Shown here piece by piece: positions 10,038 through 19,474 of a DNA stretch of 29,000 nucleotides (its first letter is position 1; every line of letters begins with the position of its first letter). The stretch is taken from NCBI RefSeq assembly GCF_964340395.1, contig NC_135562.1, positions 1,433,501-1,462,500 on the forward strand, in the 5' to 3' direction. This DNA comes from Glandiceps talaboti (Eukaryota > Hemichordata > Enteropneusta > Spengelidae). A program made the translations under genes and the position numbers. The notes under the pieces are model-generated. The model made no database searches and was not told the origin of the DNA. It worked only from the letters and a program-made list of their open reading frames with translations.

Positions 10038-10699
10038 ACTGACAAGCATCAACAAGAGAGTAATTACTATATGTTTTCCCATATGCGAAATGGTCACAAT
10101 TGTGTGTGGAGTATGTACAATATGTTGTAGGCACTCTTCTAGCTTCTCCCGTGATGGCTTCATAAGGACGCCCCCAGCGACGAATACCAGCAATCAAATG
10201 TCACTAAGAAAACATTTACTGTCACAGATTTGCTCCGATATCAAGATAATCATAGCGCACCCAAAAAAATGGCGGGACAATGTTTTCACGATAATCTACA
10301 TTGTCTGTTTAGGGAATAAATGGAAATAACTTGTACTCTAAATATAGTTCCTTAAAAAGTCTCTCTGTAAATTCTGATTTTCGTCGCAGTTAGTTTCGTG
10401 ACTACCAATTTATACATTTTTTTCTGTATTGTTGCCTCATTTGTTTACTTATTTATGTGCAAGCTGAATTGTTTGAGGGCGCATGGTATTATTAATTACC
10501 ATAATGACTTTTCAATATGTTTATTTGCTATAGCTGCAATAATTATAACTTTGTGTTCATTTACAATACTTTTTTAAAAAAAAATAACATAGTTGTATTA
10601 CTTATAATTATGTAAATGATATTCATGATGTCACAACTATTAAGATATGTCGTCATTTCCTCATCAAACATTCTAAAACCAGTCCTTGGAATTTAATCA
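10038..10699. other. 3' flank of the LRAT-family gene
   Basis: No gene seen. On the minus strand AATAAA at 10520-10525 is a possible polyadenylation signal about 175 bp after the stop codon of the LRAT-family gene. Confidence 0.4.
10520..10525 (-). terminator. Possible polyadenylation signal (AATAAA)
   Basis: The plus-strand TTTATT reads AATAAA on the minus strand, about 175 bp downstream of the stop at 10700-10702. AT-rich sequence contains this hexamer often, so this is only a candidate. Confidence 0.35.
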
Positions 10700-10825
10700 T
10701 CATCTTTTAATTGTGATCCATTCACTGATCATTACCATCTCAGGAAACAACCATATTAGTACAAAAACCAGCAGGGCTATTCCAATATATAATAAGATGA
10801 GCAACTCGCTGCTGTACTTCTTTGC
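10700..10825 (-). CDS. LRAT-family protein, last exon (membrane anchor)
   Basis: Acceptor TTTGTCCTAG leads into AKKYSSE and then a clear membrane segment (ELLILLYIGIALLVFVLIWL, about residues 175-195). A short tail ends in ITIKR and TGA at 10700-10702. A single C-terminal transmembrane helix is typical for LRAT and several HRASLS proteins and places the enzyme on the cytosolic face of intracellular membranes. Here two hydrophobic stretches lie in tandem, so a hairpin anchor is possible. The acceptor lies directly against a tandem repeat (10829-11028). Confidence 0.7.
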   Translation of the reverse strand, partial: AKKYSSELLILLYIGIALLVFVLIWLFPEMVMISEWITIKR

Positions 10826-10828
10826 CTA

Positions 10829-11028
10829 GGACAAATCACAAAAGTTGATAATTATCCAATCACAAAGGTCAATATAGTAATTATACAATATCACAAAGGT
10901 CGATAGTAATTATATACTATAAAGGTCAATAATATTTATCCAATCACAAAGATCGATAGTAATTATCCAATCACAAAGGTCGATAGTAATTATCCAATCA
11001 CAAAGGTTAATAATATTTATCCAATATG
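10829..11028. repeat. 27-bp tandem repeat abutting a splice acceptor
   Basis: About seven imperfect units of TAATTATCCAATCACAAAGG plus TCGATAG. The unit nearest the last exon (ACAAATCACAAAAGTTGATA) supplies the pyrimidine-rich stretch of the acceptor on the minus strand. CCAATCA recurs four times. Confidence 0.88.
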
Positions 11029-11146
11029 AATATCATGCTTGTAAGGTTCCATATGGTTGGATAAATTGAAAGTCAATGTAACACCGCCATATAAGTATAA
11101 TGCAAAATCCAATTCACACGAGAACGAAAGACAAATGTATACTTAC

Positions 11147-11221
11147 CAATTCTAGGAAGATTGCTGCAGCTGGCAAACATGCAATAAGTACTTTATTGTC
11201 TGTTTGTCTAAGGTCCTCAAG
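11147..11221 (-). CDS. LRAT-family protein, exon 3 (hydrophobic)
   Basis: The exon is 75 nt between acceptor TCTATCTTCAG and donor GTAAGTAT, in phase 0 on both sides. It encodes LEDLRQTDNK followed by the hydrophobic VLIACLPAAAIFLEL (about residues 155-169). In the family the catalytic domain is commonly followed by a C-terminal membrane anchor. The phases of this exon match exons 2 and 4. Confidence 0.7.
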
Positions 11222-11444
11222 CTGAAGATAGAATAATTATAAGAGACGATATTATTTACTAGTATAATTTCCTGTTCTTACATCTGTCTGACTTCCTTCC
11301 CGTCTCTTTGTCAATCTGTTTAACTGCTCACCTCACGCATCTGTTTCTGTTTGTTTACCTATCCGTCTGATCTGTCTGACTGTCCGCATATGTTGCTTTT
11401 TCAATTCGGTCTCTGTGACTGTCCACCCACCCACCCATCCACCC

Positions 11445-11516
<72 letters not shown>

Positions 11517-12056
11517 GACTGACTGACTGACTAACTGGTTGACTGACTGACTGACTGACTGACTGACTGACTGACTGACTGTCTAACTGTACATAATCAA
11601 TTTGCCCATCCACTTGTCTTGACTGTCCACCCCTAGTGACTTTCTCGATTTTTGTTCTCGCTTGCCTTTTGTTTTGTGGCCAGGGTCAATACATAGAGAA
11701 TTGACATGGTTAGGGATGGACCATTTGATATCGGGGGGGGGGGGGGGCTTTGAAGATTTCGGGAAAAAAAGATGCCAAATGGAGTTGCTTGAAAAAAATA
11801 TCCGGATATGAGTGGCTGATGAAAAAAAAAAGATGGACCACTGCTGCTAGAAAAAATGTATTGGCAGGGAAATGATGCACAGGTTCGAGTGTACTGTTCA
11901 ACCTGCTAGTACCTCTCCAACCAGAACACTTGTCAAATCATGACAAACAATTTCAAACACATATCAGGGACCAGTCAGTTTCGTTAGCCTGTGGTACTAA
12001 TATTGCATTGAGCACTGTTCTCTCCAGTGAGACACTTATATGAGTGTATGTGTGTG

Positions 12057-12057
<1 letters not shown>
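11222..12057. other. Intron 2 of LRAT-family gene, left part
   Basis: Contains pyrimidine-rich CTGT-like sequence, the microsatellite at 11440-11582, a 14-bp G run at about 11735 and several A runs. No exon is supported here. Confidence 0.5.
11440..11582. repeat. CTGT and GACT tetranucleotide microsatellites
   Basis: About 19 CTGT units (11443-11517) are followed by about 16 GACT units (11516-11580) with a few substitutions. Confidence 0.95.

Positions 12058-12151
<94 letters not shown>
12001..12151. repeat. AT microsatellite with conserved 58-bp leader
   Basis: A leader ATTGCATTGAGCACTGTTCT through GAGTGTATGTGTGTGTAT (12003-12060) is followed by about 45 TA units. Almost the same leader in front of a second TA tract is found at 23003-23131. 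Confidence 0.9.
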
Positions 12152-12154
<3 letters not shown>

Positions 12155-12218
12155 TATTACTATTACGCTCTGCCACTGCGGTATAGAGCACTGTCTTAGC
12201 AGATTGATACTCACCGAG

Positions 12219-12320
<102 letters not shown>

Positions 12321-12384
12321 GAAAGAAGACGAGTCTGATATTACATTGTGGATTTACACTACGGACCATTTCACCAGAAGGTGT

Positions 12385-12602
12385 ATGCATGCATGTATGT
12401 ATGTATGTATGTATGTATGTATGTATGTATGTATGTATGTATGTATGTATGTATGTATGTATGTATGTATGTATGTATGTATGTATGTATGTATGTATGT
12501 ATGAATGTGTGTATGTATGTATGTATGTATGTATGTATGTATGTATGTATGTATGTATGTATGTATGTATGTATGCATGCATGCATGCATGCATGCATGC
12601 AC
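12385..12602. repeat. ATGT/ATGC tetranucleotide microsatellite
   Basis: A long run of TGTA units with an interruption (GAATGTGTG) at about 12503 and a final block of TGCA units. ORFs in all frames here (repeats of CMYV or YIHT) are artefacts. Confidence 0.96.
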
Positions 12603-12732
12603 ATGTTTGTGTGTCTTTGCGTGCCAGCTAGCCAGCCAATCTGCCTGCCTGTCTCTCTACCTGTCCCTGTCTGTCTGTTCGCCCGCCAGCCTGTTAATTC
12701 AACGTATAATTTTTAACATAAAATTCACCTAC

Positions 12733-13144
12733 CTCCCAACTATAACCCAGCTTGTCCCCATATCGACACCTTGTGGCAAAGTGTTGACAATTGTCTTCAA
12801 GAACATTGAATGGATACTGTTTTCCAAGCATTTTTTCACCATTTTGAATGATGAGTTTAGAGATGAGTGGTTTGAAGATATCACTATCAAGACTATTATT
12901 AATTCGAACGGGAAGTCGGCCATCGCCAGCTGCATATCGTATGGGTTCCTTAACAGCGACAACTTTTCCAGGGCCACGGCGCCGCCTAGGGGCGGAATCC
13001 AAGGTTTTATATTCAGGCTTCCAACCAACCGCCAGATGAATAATAAGCGGCTCATTTGAGTGAACATCATAACCAACAAATATACCAGCATGACAATAGC
13101 AAAAGTGTTTGATCTCAATGATGTCTCCTGCTTTCAACTGTTTC
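12733..13144 (-). CDS. LRAT/HRASLS-family acyltransferase domain, exon 2
   Basis: This exon holds nearly the whole catalytic domain (NlpC/P60 superfamily, LRAT-like). In this family a Cys attacks an ester bond of a phospholipid, forms an acyl-enzyme and either hydrolyses it or passes the acyl group on (phospholipase A, N-acyltransferase, or retinol esterification in LRAT). Visible motifs, numbered for the full model: GDIIEI (13-18); the first His in CHAGIFVG (His25); the second in IIHL (His43); the nucleophile in NCQHF (Cys126), where the vertebrate motif is NCEHF. The acceptor is taken as CTTTAG (G-AAA-CAG start) and the donor as GAG|GTAGGT. Between His43 and Cys126 is a basic patch (RRRRGPGK). 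The substrate cannot be told from sequence. The triad is intact, so an active enzyme is expected. Confidence 0.88.
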
Positions 13145-13386
13145 CTAAAGTTTAGAAAATCTAAGGTCCAGGGAGTTATCCTGTTAAAGATGACGCAAAA
13201 GAAGTTAATATTACTTTTAGAAGCTACTTTTCTGTATTATATTGACATGAATATAACAGACATACGGATTATGATCAAACAATTATAAAGTGTGAAAAAC
13301 AATTGCTTGGCAGAGCTTAAAACGTTAGACCTAACCATAGACAGTGGAGGGCAATGTAAATATAAAAGAAAATGTTAAATATGTCG

Positions 13387-13731
13387 TATTTTTTAGGGTA
13401 GAGTTGACTTCTCAGACAGAGGGCCCTCTGTCACAGAGGTCGCAGAGCCTACAGAGCTTAGACCCTACATCAGACCCTGAGAGGTTGTTACTTAAAAGAT
13501 ATTGTCCAAATCAATCATTTCATAAAGTTTAAAGCTATCCTGATGACCTTTTCATCATGTACGAGTTAAAACGTCCATGTATGAAGATGTACACGAACAA
13601 CCCGTTCGAAATATTCCTAATAAACTTGACATCTAGGGTTTGAGGTAGTATCTGAGCTCTGTGCGCTACCTCCGATCTGTGACAGAGGCCTCTGACCTCT
13701 GTCTGAGAAGTCAACTCTACCTATTTTTCAG
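13387..13731. mobile_element. Mutator-like MITE with long TIRs
   Basis: The element proper is 13397-13721 (325 bp). Both ends start GGTAGAGTTGACTTCTCAGA reading inward, and the inverted arms stay recognisable for about 85-90 bp. The flanks are TATTTTTTAG and TATTTTTCAG, a 10-bp target duplication with one mismatch. Long TIRs with a 9-10 bp duplication point to the Mutator superfamily. There is no coding capacity. Confidence 0.8.
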
Positions 13732-13934
13732 CCCTATCACTGTCAGGCTTCTTATGATTGCTTGCTGATAGCGTTGCACGAATGTCTGGATCTTACAGAC
13801 TATATTTAGATACAAATTACAGCTACAACGTACAAGCTTACGTAACTAGTCCTTGGACCCTAAAAAAAATACGAGTTGACTTGGGATCATTGGTAATGTC
13901 AGAAGCTCGTCTCTAGCTTAGTCTGGATGCCAAG

Positions 13935-14106
13935 CAATCTGATTAAAATCTGATGTGGTAAAAACGGCTATCGATGCATTTATGCATCGTTTTGTGACAT
14001 TTGTTTTGTTCCGAGTGATCGCTGCCTTCCCAAGAACAAAAGACACAAAACGATGGAAATATAGAGGTAAATAAAGACATCTAGCTGTTTTCACCACATC
14101 AGATTG
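13935..14106. mobile_element. MITE, CAATCTGATTA family, copy 1
   Basis: A 172-bp element with ends CAATCTGATTAAAATCTGAT and (right end, reverse complement) CCAATCTGATGTGG. The arms continue for about 60 bp to an ATCGTTTTGTG core. The right arm lacks an 11-bp block of the left arm. Target duplication not clear. Confidence 0.65.
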
Positions 14107-14178
14107 GATGAAGGCGCCTCGTCTTCTCAACGTGTTTTCTCGAAGTGGTCACTTACCACGTTGAGAAAAAACGTTGGC

Positions 14179-14254
14179 AAAGAGAGTTCTGACAGAATGA
14201 GTGGATGAAGGATAACAAAGAGAGTTCTGACAGAATGAGTGGATGAAGGATAAC
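14179..14254. repeat. 38-bp direct tandem duplication
   Basis: Two identical copies of a 38-bp unit starting AAAGAGAGTTCTGACAGAAT lie head to tail. Being identical, they are recent. They lie just beyond a 10-bp inverted repeat (TCTCAACGTG/CACGTTGAGA, about 14127-14167). Confidence 0.9.
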
Positions 14255-14662
14255 ACTACTAAGACTATCTTTAGCTTGAAGGATTGTATGGCAATAAGTG
14301 TGGCATCCTCTAGATTTGACTTGACAAGTTGAAAACTGCTACAATTTCTTTGTGACAGATACTATCATCAATACCTGATCGATACCAAATCTATTTTCAG
14401 TGTAAATCCGTGATGGTGGTATCCCATGCAAACAGCATAACAGAGATTGTTCAACATTGAAATGAAGCAAAATAATCAACTTGAAAGTTTTGTCTCGTTA
14501 GGAAATTGAAATATTTTTACGCTGCTAGCTGTTGGACGGTTGTGCAATCCCCCCCCCCCCAAAAAAAAAGCAGCCTTATCATTATTCAGAGGCATTTAAT
14601 TTTATATACATTTTCAGTGACTCACGCTCACTTGTATGAAAACAACAGTGATTCTAATAATA
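14255..14662. other. Intron 1 of LRAT-family gene, no gene seen
   Basis: Unique-looking AT-rich sequence with a C run followed by an A run at about 14550. No exon is supported. Confidence 0.4.
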
Positions 14663-14665
14663 GCA

Positions 14666-14710
<45 letters not shown>

Positions 14711-14891
14711 GCCGCCGCCACCGCCACCACCACCACCACTACTACTACTACCACCACCACCACCACCACTACTACTACTACTGCTACTACTACTACTACT
14801 ACCACCACCACCACCACCACCACCACTACTACTACTACGACTACTACTACTACTTCTACTACTACTACGTGTGTGTGTGTGTGTGTGTGTG

Positions 14892-14930
<39 letters not shown>

Positions 14931-14932
14931 GT
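14663..14932. repeat. ACT/CAC trinucleotide plus GT and TCTG microsatellites
   Basis: Alternating ACT and CCA blocks (14663-14868), then about 12 GT units and about 9 TCTG units. The long ORFs through it (poly-Tyr, poly-Thr, poly-Val, poly-Ser/Gly) come from the repeat. Confidence 0.95.
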
Positions 14933-15021
14933 GTTTGTGTCCGTGCCTGTGGTTGTGTTACGGATGACAGAATACAACTTTTTAATATTTGCTAAGTTTT
15001 GATGTTTTGCGAGGTCACCGT

Positions 15022-16233
15022 TAGCCTCGCTGCTAGACTCGTGACTATCGTCCGCAGCCGCGAGAAGAGAGGGACTTGCCGCTCGGCATACATAATAATA
15101 ATAATAATAATATTTATTTCTTATAGAGCGCATTACATTAAAACAATCTCAATGCGCTGAACAAAAGTATAAAAGTAATTTAAAATGTACTTATACACAA
15201 GTATAAACATAATATGAAACAAGATAAAAATACAAAGACACGGAATGACATTTAAAAACTGAAATGTAAAAAAGTTAAAAGTTAATGATAATGAGATCTA
15301 AAAAGATGATATTTTAAGGCAGATTTAAAACTGTTCAAAGTATGAGAAGAACGAAGACATGATGGCAGGGCATTCCAAAGGCGTGGGCCGCAAATAGAGA
15401 AGGCCCCGGCGATCACCATAGTATGCAGTGTTCCCTATCGGTTGGTGCAAATTCACCACGCTACCGGATTGCGACCGAAGGGAACGACGGGTGGATCTAA
15501 CCATTAATAAATCGCCTAGATATGAGGGCCCGCACCCATTAAGAACTTTAAAAACAATACAGAGTACTTTGAATTCAATGCGCTTCTGAATAGGTAGCCA
15601 GTGTAATGAATGAAGAACTGGGGTAATATGCTCAACTTTTTGTCCTTCTAACGACAAGTCTTGCTGCTGAATTCTGGATAATTTGGAGCTTACGAATTTG
15701 TTGAAGTGGGAGACCATATAATAAACTGTTACAATAATCTAAACGTGATGTAATAAAAGCATGAACTAGTTTTTCAGTACAACTTTGATCAAGAAGAGTG
15801 TGAATTTTGCCAATTTTCCACAGAGCATGAGAGGCAGCTTTACAAATATTAATTACATGATCAGACATAGTAGCCGCCGAATCCATGGAAACACCAAGAT
15901 TACGAACAACATTAGATGGTTGTATATCGACATCGCCAATCCATATCTCAGACCGGGGTACCGGACCCGCACCACCAAATTTAGAAGAAAAATGCACAAT
16001 TTCTGTTTTACCGTCGTTAAGACAGAGCATATTATCACGCATCCACTGTCTAACTTCACTAGTGCATGACTCAATAACTGAAGTCGGAACCCGGTCACCC
16101 TCACACGTGAGATACAATTCGGAATCGTCCGCATACATGACACAATTTAAACCATGACGGATTATGATATCCTCCAAGGGGGGTGTGTAAAGCGGATTAG
16201 GGACCGTTAGTCACGAGTCTGGCAGCCAGACTA
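15022..16233. mobile_element. TIR transposon carrying a LINE fragment
   Basis: 1212-bp element. The ends read inward TAGCCTCGCTGCTAGACTCG (left) and TAGTCTGGCTGCCAGACTCG (right), matching over about 25 bp with three mismatches. It is flanked on both sides by GGTCACCGT, a 9-bp target duplication. It has no transposase; its interior is almost entirely a minus-strand LINE fragment (15092-16205). The paralogous segment near 24.6 kb lacks the element, which independently supports these ends. A 9-bp duplication would suit a Mutator-like element; if the duplication is really 8 bp, hAT is possible. Confidence 0.75.
15092..16205 (-). pseudogene. 5'-truncated non-LTR retrotransposon (RT C-terminal part)
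   Basis: The minus strand encodes the end of a reverse transcriptase of the Jockey/CR1-type superclade. The catalytic box YADD is in VMYADDSELYL, followed by a lysine-containing thumb motif, HLG-like NLGVSMD, KLQIIQNSAARLV, and the HITPVLHSLHWLPI tail. It is split by a frameshift at about 15640-15660. The 5' end is cut just upstream of YADD (a GPL..LYT motif). The 3' UTR ends in an AAT repeat at 15092-15112, the usual tail of such LINEs. It is dead: truncated, frameshifted and without endonuclease. Confidence 0.88.
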
Positions 16234-16751
16234 GGTCACCGTGAACTCTCAGCTGTCATGAATTAATACTTAGAACAAATGTTTGCATTTCGCGAATAGC
16301 ATTCTTCTAAGATGACAACATTAAGTTATTATAAGATCAACAGTGTCAAATAATGACTGATTACAAACAGTTGGAAGAACAATGACGTGATCACATTGTT
16401 TAGCTAGTTTTCATATTTGTCAATATTATTTGCATTGAATTAAGGCAACAACAACACTTGCGTTTTATTCATTTATGGTGTTGATTATTTTATCACCCAA
16501 TCATTTGAGTATTGTATATTTTATGTTTATAAGAATTTAATGTTGAAATAAATTATGGATTCTTTCTTTGGAAGTTGGAGCTGAAGGTAACAGCTAGGCC
16601 TAGACTAGGAGCTTCGATCTGCTCCGTGGCCACTTCTAAACGATCCAGGTTAACCATGAACACTGTGTGTAGTTTGAGCTAATTCCCTAAAGTCCAAGTC
16701 GATCCCGTGTACGGAGTGGAGAGAGAGAGAGTAACATTGGAGGAGGGTTAC

Positions 16752-16826
16752 GTTAACAGTAGAGGTCACCCCCTCTATTTGTTAGGTCACCCCTCTATTT
16801 GTTAGGTCACCCCCTCTATTTGTTAC
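16752..16826. repeat. Short tandem repeat (3 units of about 22 bp)
   Basis: Three units of TTAGGTCACCCCCTCTATTT plus GT, the first partial. The boundary coincides with the end of the paralogous segment. Confidence 0.85.
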
Positions 16827-17289
16827 AGTTGTTTATGTTGTCCTATCCTCTACTGTGATTTTCTTCCTATGAAATGCAGACTGTATAACTGGAATGAACA
16901 CACAGGTGATCAAAACATTTTAAATAAAGCACGGTCAACATTATCATGATTCAACAGAATAAAAGTCTAAAAATCGACGCCGCCCCCTCTCCCGCCCCCT
17001 CTCCCACCCCATGGATGGATATTGTGTCGTCGGATGTCCTTCTCATGATACGAAGCCACGAGGACGAGTTTATTGTTTGGACAAGTTAATTTATAATTTA
17101 TTTTAAAGACTCAGTTATTCTGACCAACTATTGAAAAAAGGATTTCAATAAGGTGCACAGATCTTTTCCTTGGCTGTGGTTCACCAGCGAAACAAGTTCA
17201 GTTGTTTTATATTTATGACTAAAGTCTTTATTCCACTGACATTACATTCCATATATATACTATTTTGCTAAATACTTGTACATATAATG
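16827..17289. other. Intron 1 of LRAT-family gene, no gene seen
   Basis: Contains a C-rich patch (two GCCCCCTCTCCC-like units at about 16980-17010). No exon is supported. Confidence 0.4.
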
Positions 17290-17403
17290 CAATCTGAATA
17301 AAATCCGATGTAGATATCGGCTAATCGTTCATTGCGATAAATAACGAAGGTGAAATAGCAATGAACGATTAGTCGACATCTAGATCGGATTCTAATCAGA
17401 TTG
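17290..17403. mobile_element. MITE, CAATCTGATTA family, copy 2
   Basis: 114-bp near-palindrome. The left end is CAATCTGAATAAAATCCGAT and the right end, reverse complemented, is CAATCTGATTAGAATCCGAT. The arms continue through TCGGCTAATCGTTCATTGC with a short loop. Same terminal sequence as the element at 13935-14106. Confidence 0.75.
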
Positions 17404-18555
17404 ATCAGAAGGTTACCTCGTCGAGTTAGAAAACAAAGATAGCAAGTTTATATGTCCAAGTTTCACAAATTTTAAGAGAAAGGGCAAATGCATCAGAATA
17501 ACTAGATCAATACTAGTAATTCCATAATTAGGGAATTTCTCAGGTGAAACCTTGAACTGTGCTTAGATCACTGTGTGTCAACCACTTCTGCTCACCCCCC
17601 CCCCACAACCCATTGCAGTTCTTTTGGATCACCTTGCCTCGGATCATCTTCCTTTCTCAATCACTGTTGCTATTGACAATCTCCCATCTCTAGATAGTAA
17701 CATAGGGGTTACGAATACCAACATTAAACCAGCTGGTAATCGAGTACAATGGAATAAAGTCAAAGACAATCATATACGGAAGTTTAAGTCTGTTTCGGAC
17801 AAATTTCTTCGACGGATTACCATTCCATCTCATGCTTTGTTGTGCCGTAATTGTCATTGTGATTCTTGTCATCACAAGGATAGTATCAATCTGTTCTATC
17901 ATGACATTATCCAAGCTTTATCGAATGCATCAACGGAATGTTTTAACAATAGAAATGGCAAAATCCTGGAATCTATAATTCTTGATCGTTGTAAAGCAAA
18001 TCTCACAACCGAAGATTATCAGTTTGGTTTCAAACAGGGTCATTCCACTGATCTCTGCATTTACTTGCTTAAGGAAACAATTAATTATTATCATAATTAC
18101 AATAGTCTGGTTTATGTTTGCTTCTTAGATTCAACGAAAGCTTTCGACCGAGTTAACCGTTGGTCACTTTTTAAGAAACTCATTGACCGGGGTATTCCAA
18201 AGTTAGGAATGGTGTTCGGCAAGGTAGCATTCTTTCCCCTCATCTGTTTAACGTTTATATGGATGATCTTAGTAGTCAGCTGAAGTCATGTTATAAGGGC
18301 TGCAATATTGGTGGCCGAATGATAAACCATCTTATGTATGCTGACGACTTAGCTCTTATATGTCAAACAATTGCAGGTCTACGCTCTCTTGTACATGTAT
18401 CTATCTGTGAAATGTATGGTGTTGACCACGACATTATTTTCCACCCAAAGAAGTCGAAATGTATTTATTTTATGCCTCGTAAATGTTTAATTAGAGTTGA
18501 ATGTTTACCTTCAGTTCGTGTTTGAGATAAACCACTAAGTATTATTCATGAACTA

Positions 18556-18826
18556 GACTGTCGACAGTCGTTCGTGCCTTTTTTGCTACGTTTCATCTAA
18601 ATCAAAGTCGTCGCCTCGCTCCGTAGTACTGAATACTAATACGTACTGATAGGAACTGCGATTGTCGAAGGCACGTACTGTGAGTGCCGGAAGGTGCCTC
18701 CGGCACGAGCGACTCCGGCACTCGCTGATCAGTACGCGGTTACAGTATTGCTCTGGATCGGAGCGAGGCAACGACTTTAGTTTTAGATAAAACGTAGCAA
18801 AAAGGCACGAACGACTGTCGACAGTC
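18556..18826. mobile_element. Foldback (TIR) element
   Basis: 271 bp with about 68-bp inverted arms. Both ends carry the 14-bp palindrome GACTGTCGACAGTC, then TTCGTGCC, a T run, GCTACGTTT and TCGCCTCGCTCCG or close variants. The inner part also folds back imperfectly (CGTACTGAT; GTGCCGGA/TCCGGCAC). No target duplication is apparent. It sits exactly at the left breakpoint of the LINE inversion. Confidence 0.82.
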
Positions 18827-18840
18827 ATTTTAAAACAAGT

Positions 18841-19357
18841 GGGACTTTAAAAAGATAAATTGACAAATACACACATGAATAAATAAAAGCATTTAAAAAT
18901 ACAACAAATCTCTATACAATTTATGAATCCCCGAATAGAGGATTGTATCGGAATTAAGCACTGCTAGCTGCAATTAAACTATTATGACTATTTCCGATAC
19001 GTTCAAAAAAGTTGTACATCAGTTTACGTCTAAGAGCCCCAAAAGTGGGGATCGTGTGCTGTACAAACATTCGACTGGCGCTGCAATCACGCGAGTAACC
19101 CATCAGAATGCGAAAAACATTGCTGTAACCAGGTCTAAGGTTGTTAAGACACTTCTTATTGTACAATGACCACAGCTGTGAGCAGTACATATTCGAGCAA
19201 AAAGTTCTAAACGATGTAGCCTCAATTGTACAGAATGTAAATTTAAAGAGTAAAATGTTGGCTTGGCTGTAAAAACATTTCATTTGGCGCTTGATTGCAC
19301 TATCATCATGCATAGAGTCTGTCAAAGTATTACCCAAGTAAGCATGTTCATGAATAG
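18841..19357 (-). other. Inverted segment of the LINE
   Basis: 517 bp between CATTTTAAAACAAGT (18826-18840) and its exact reverse complement (19358-19372). The inner right edge also repeats, inverted, the 10-bp ATTCATGAAC that lies left of the foldback element (18544-18553 versus 19346-19355). Confidence 0.8.
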
Positions 19358-19474
19358 ACTTGTTTTAAAATGCTGTTTTTTATGTATAGTATAGTTTTTA
19401 TCTATGGGATGTTTATGAGCGTTTTTGCGTTCTTTTCTCTCCCGAAATAAAGTTTAAAATAATACTACTACTAC

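Larger units (their letters stand above)
14956..16774. repeat. Paralogous segment copy 1 (interrupted by TIR element)
   Basis: 14956-15021 and 16234-16774 form one unit, split by the TIR element. The unit has a second copy in pieces at 24561-24685 (inverted) and 25210-25748 (direct). Shared stretches include GCATTTCGCGAATAG, GTTGGAAGAACAATGACGTG and TTTGAGTATTGTATA. Confidence 0.85.
17585..19474 (+). pseudogene. Non-LTR retrotransposon remnant with internal inversion
   Basis: The plus strand shows the end of an apurinic endonuclease domain (LASDHLPF), then reverse transcriptase blocks: QFGFKQGHST, FLDSTKAFDRVN (catalytic Asp), a frameshift near 18215, RQGSILSPHLFNVYMDDL, and MYADDLALI (YADD box), ending near PKKSKCIYF. 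Large internal deletions lie before NGKILESIIL and before RQGSILSP. The C-terminal part (AIKRQMKCFYSQAN, MYCSQLW, GYSRDCSASRMFV) follows at 18954-19345 but on the minus strand. The 3' UTR end with AATAAA and an ACT repeat tail (19441-19474) is again on the plus strand. The element is therefore one LINE whose 3' part was inverted. Not functional. Confidence 0.8.

Noticed and set aside
12505-13059. 184-codon plus-strand ORF
   Set aside because: It is antisense to the LRAT catalytic exon; the minus strand has the family motifs.
14130-14170. CAACGTG|GTAAGT as the donor of an upstream LRAT exon
   Set aside because: No start codon or open frame of the right phase precedes it; it is part of a small inverted repeat beside a MITE.
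14506-15133. Poly-Tyr, poly-Thr, poly-Val and Ser/Gly ORFs
   Set aside because: They come from trinucleotide repeats and are open in all frames.
15785-16157. Plus-strand and alternative minus-strand ORFs
   Set aside because: They are shadows of the LINE reverse transcriptase frame on minus.
18586-18828. 80-codon minus ORF
   Set aside because: It lies inside the foldback element and consists mostly of its inverted arm.
17585-19474. Twin-priming inversion during LINE insertion
   Set aside because: Twin priming inverts the 5' part, whereas here the C-terminal/3' part is inverted and the 3' tail is in normal orientation; duplicated breakpoints fit a later inversion better.
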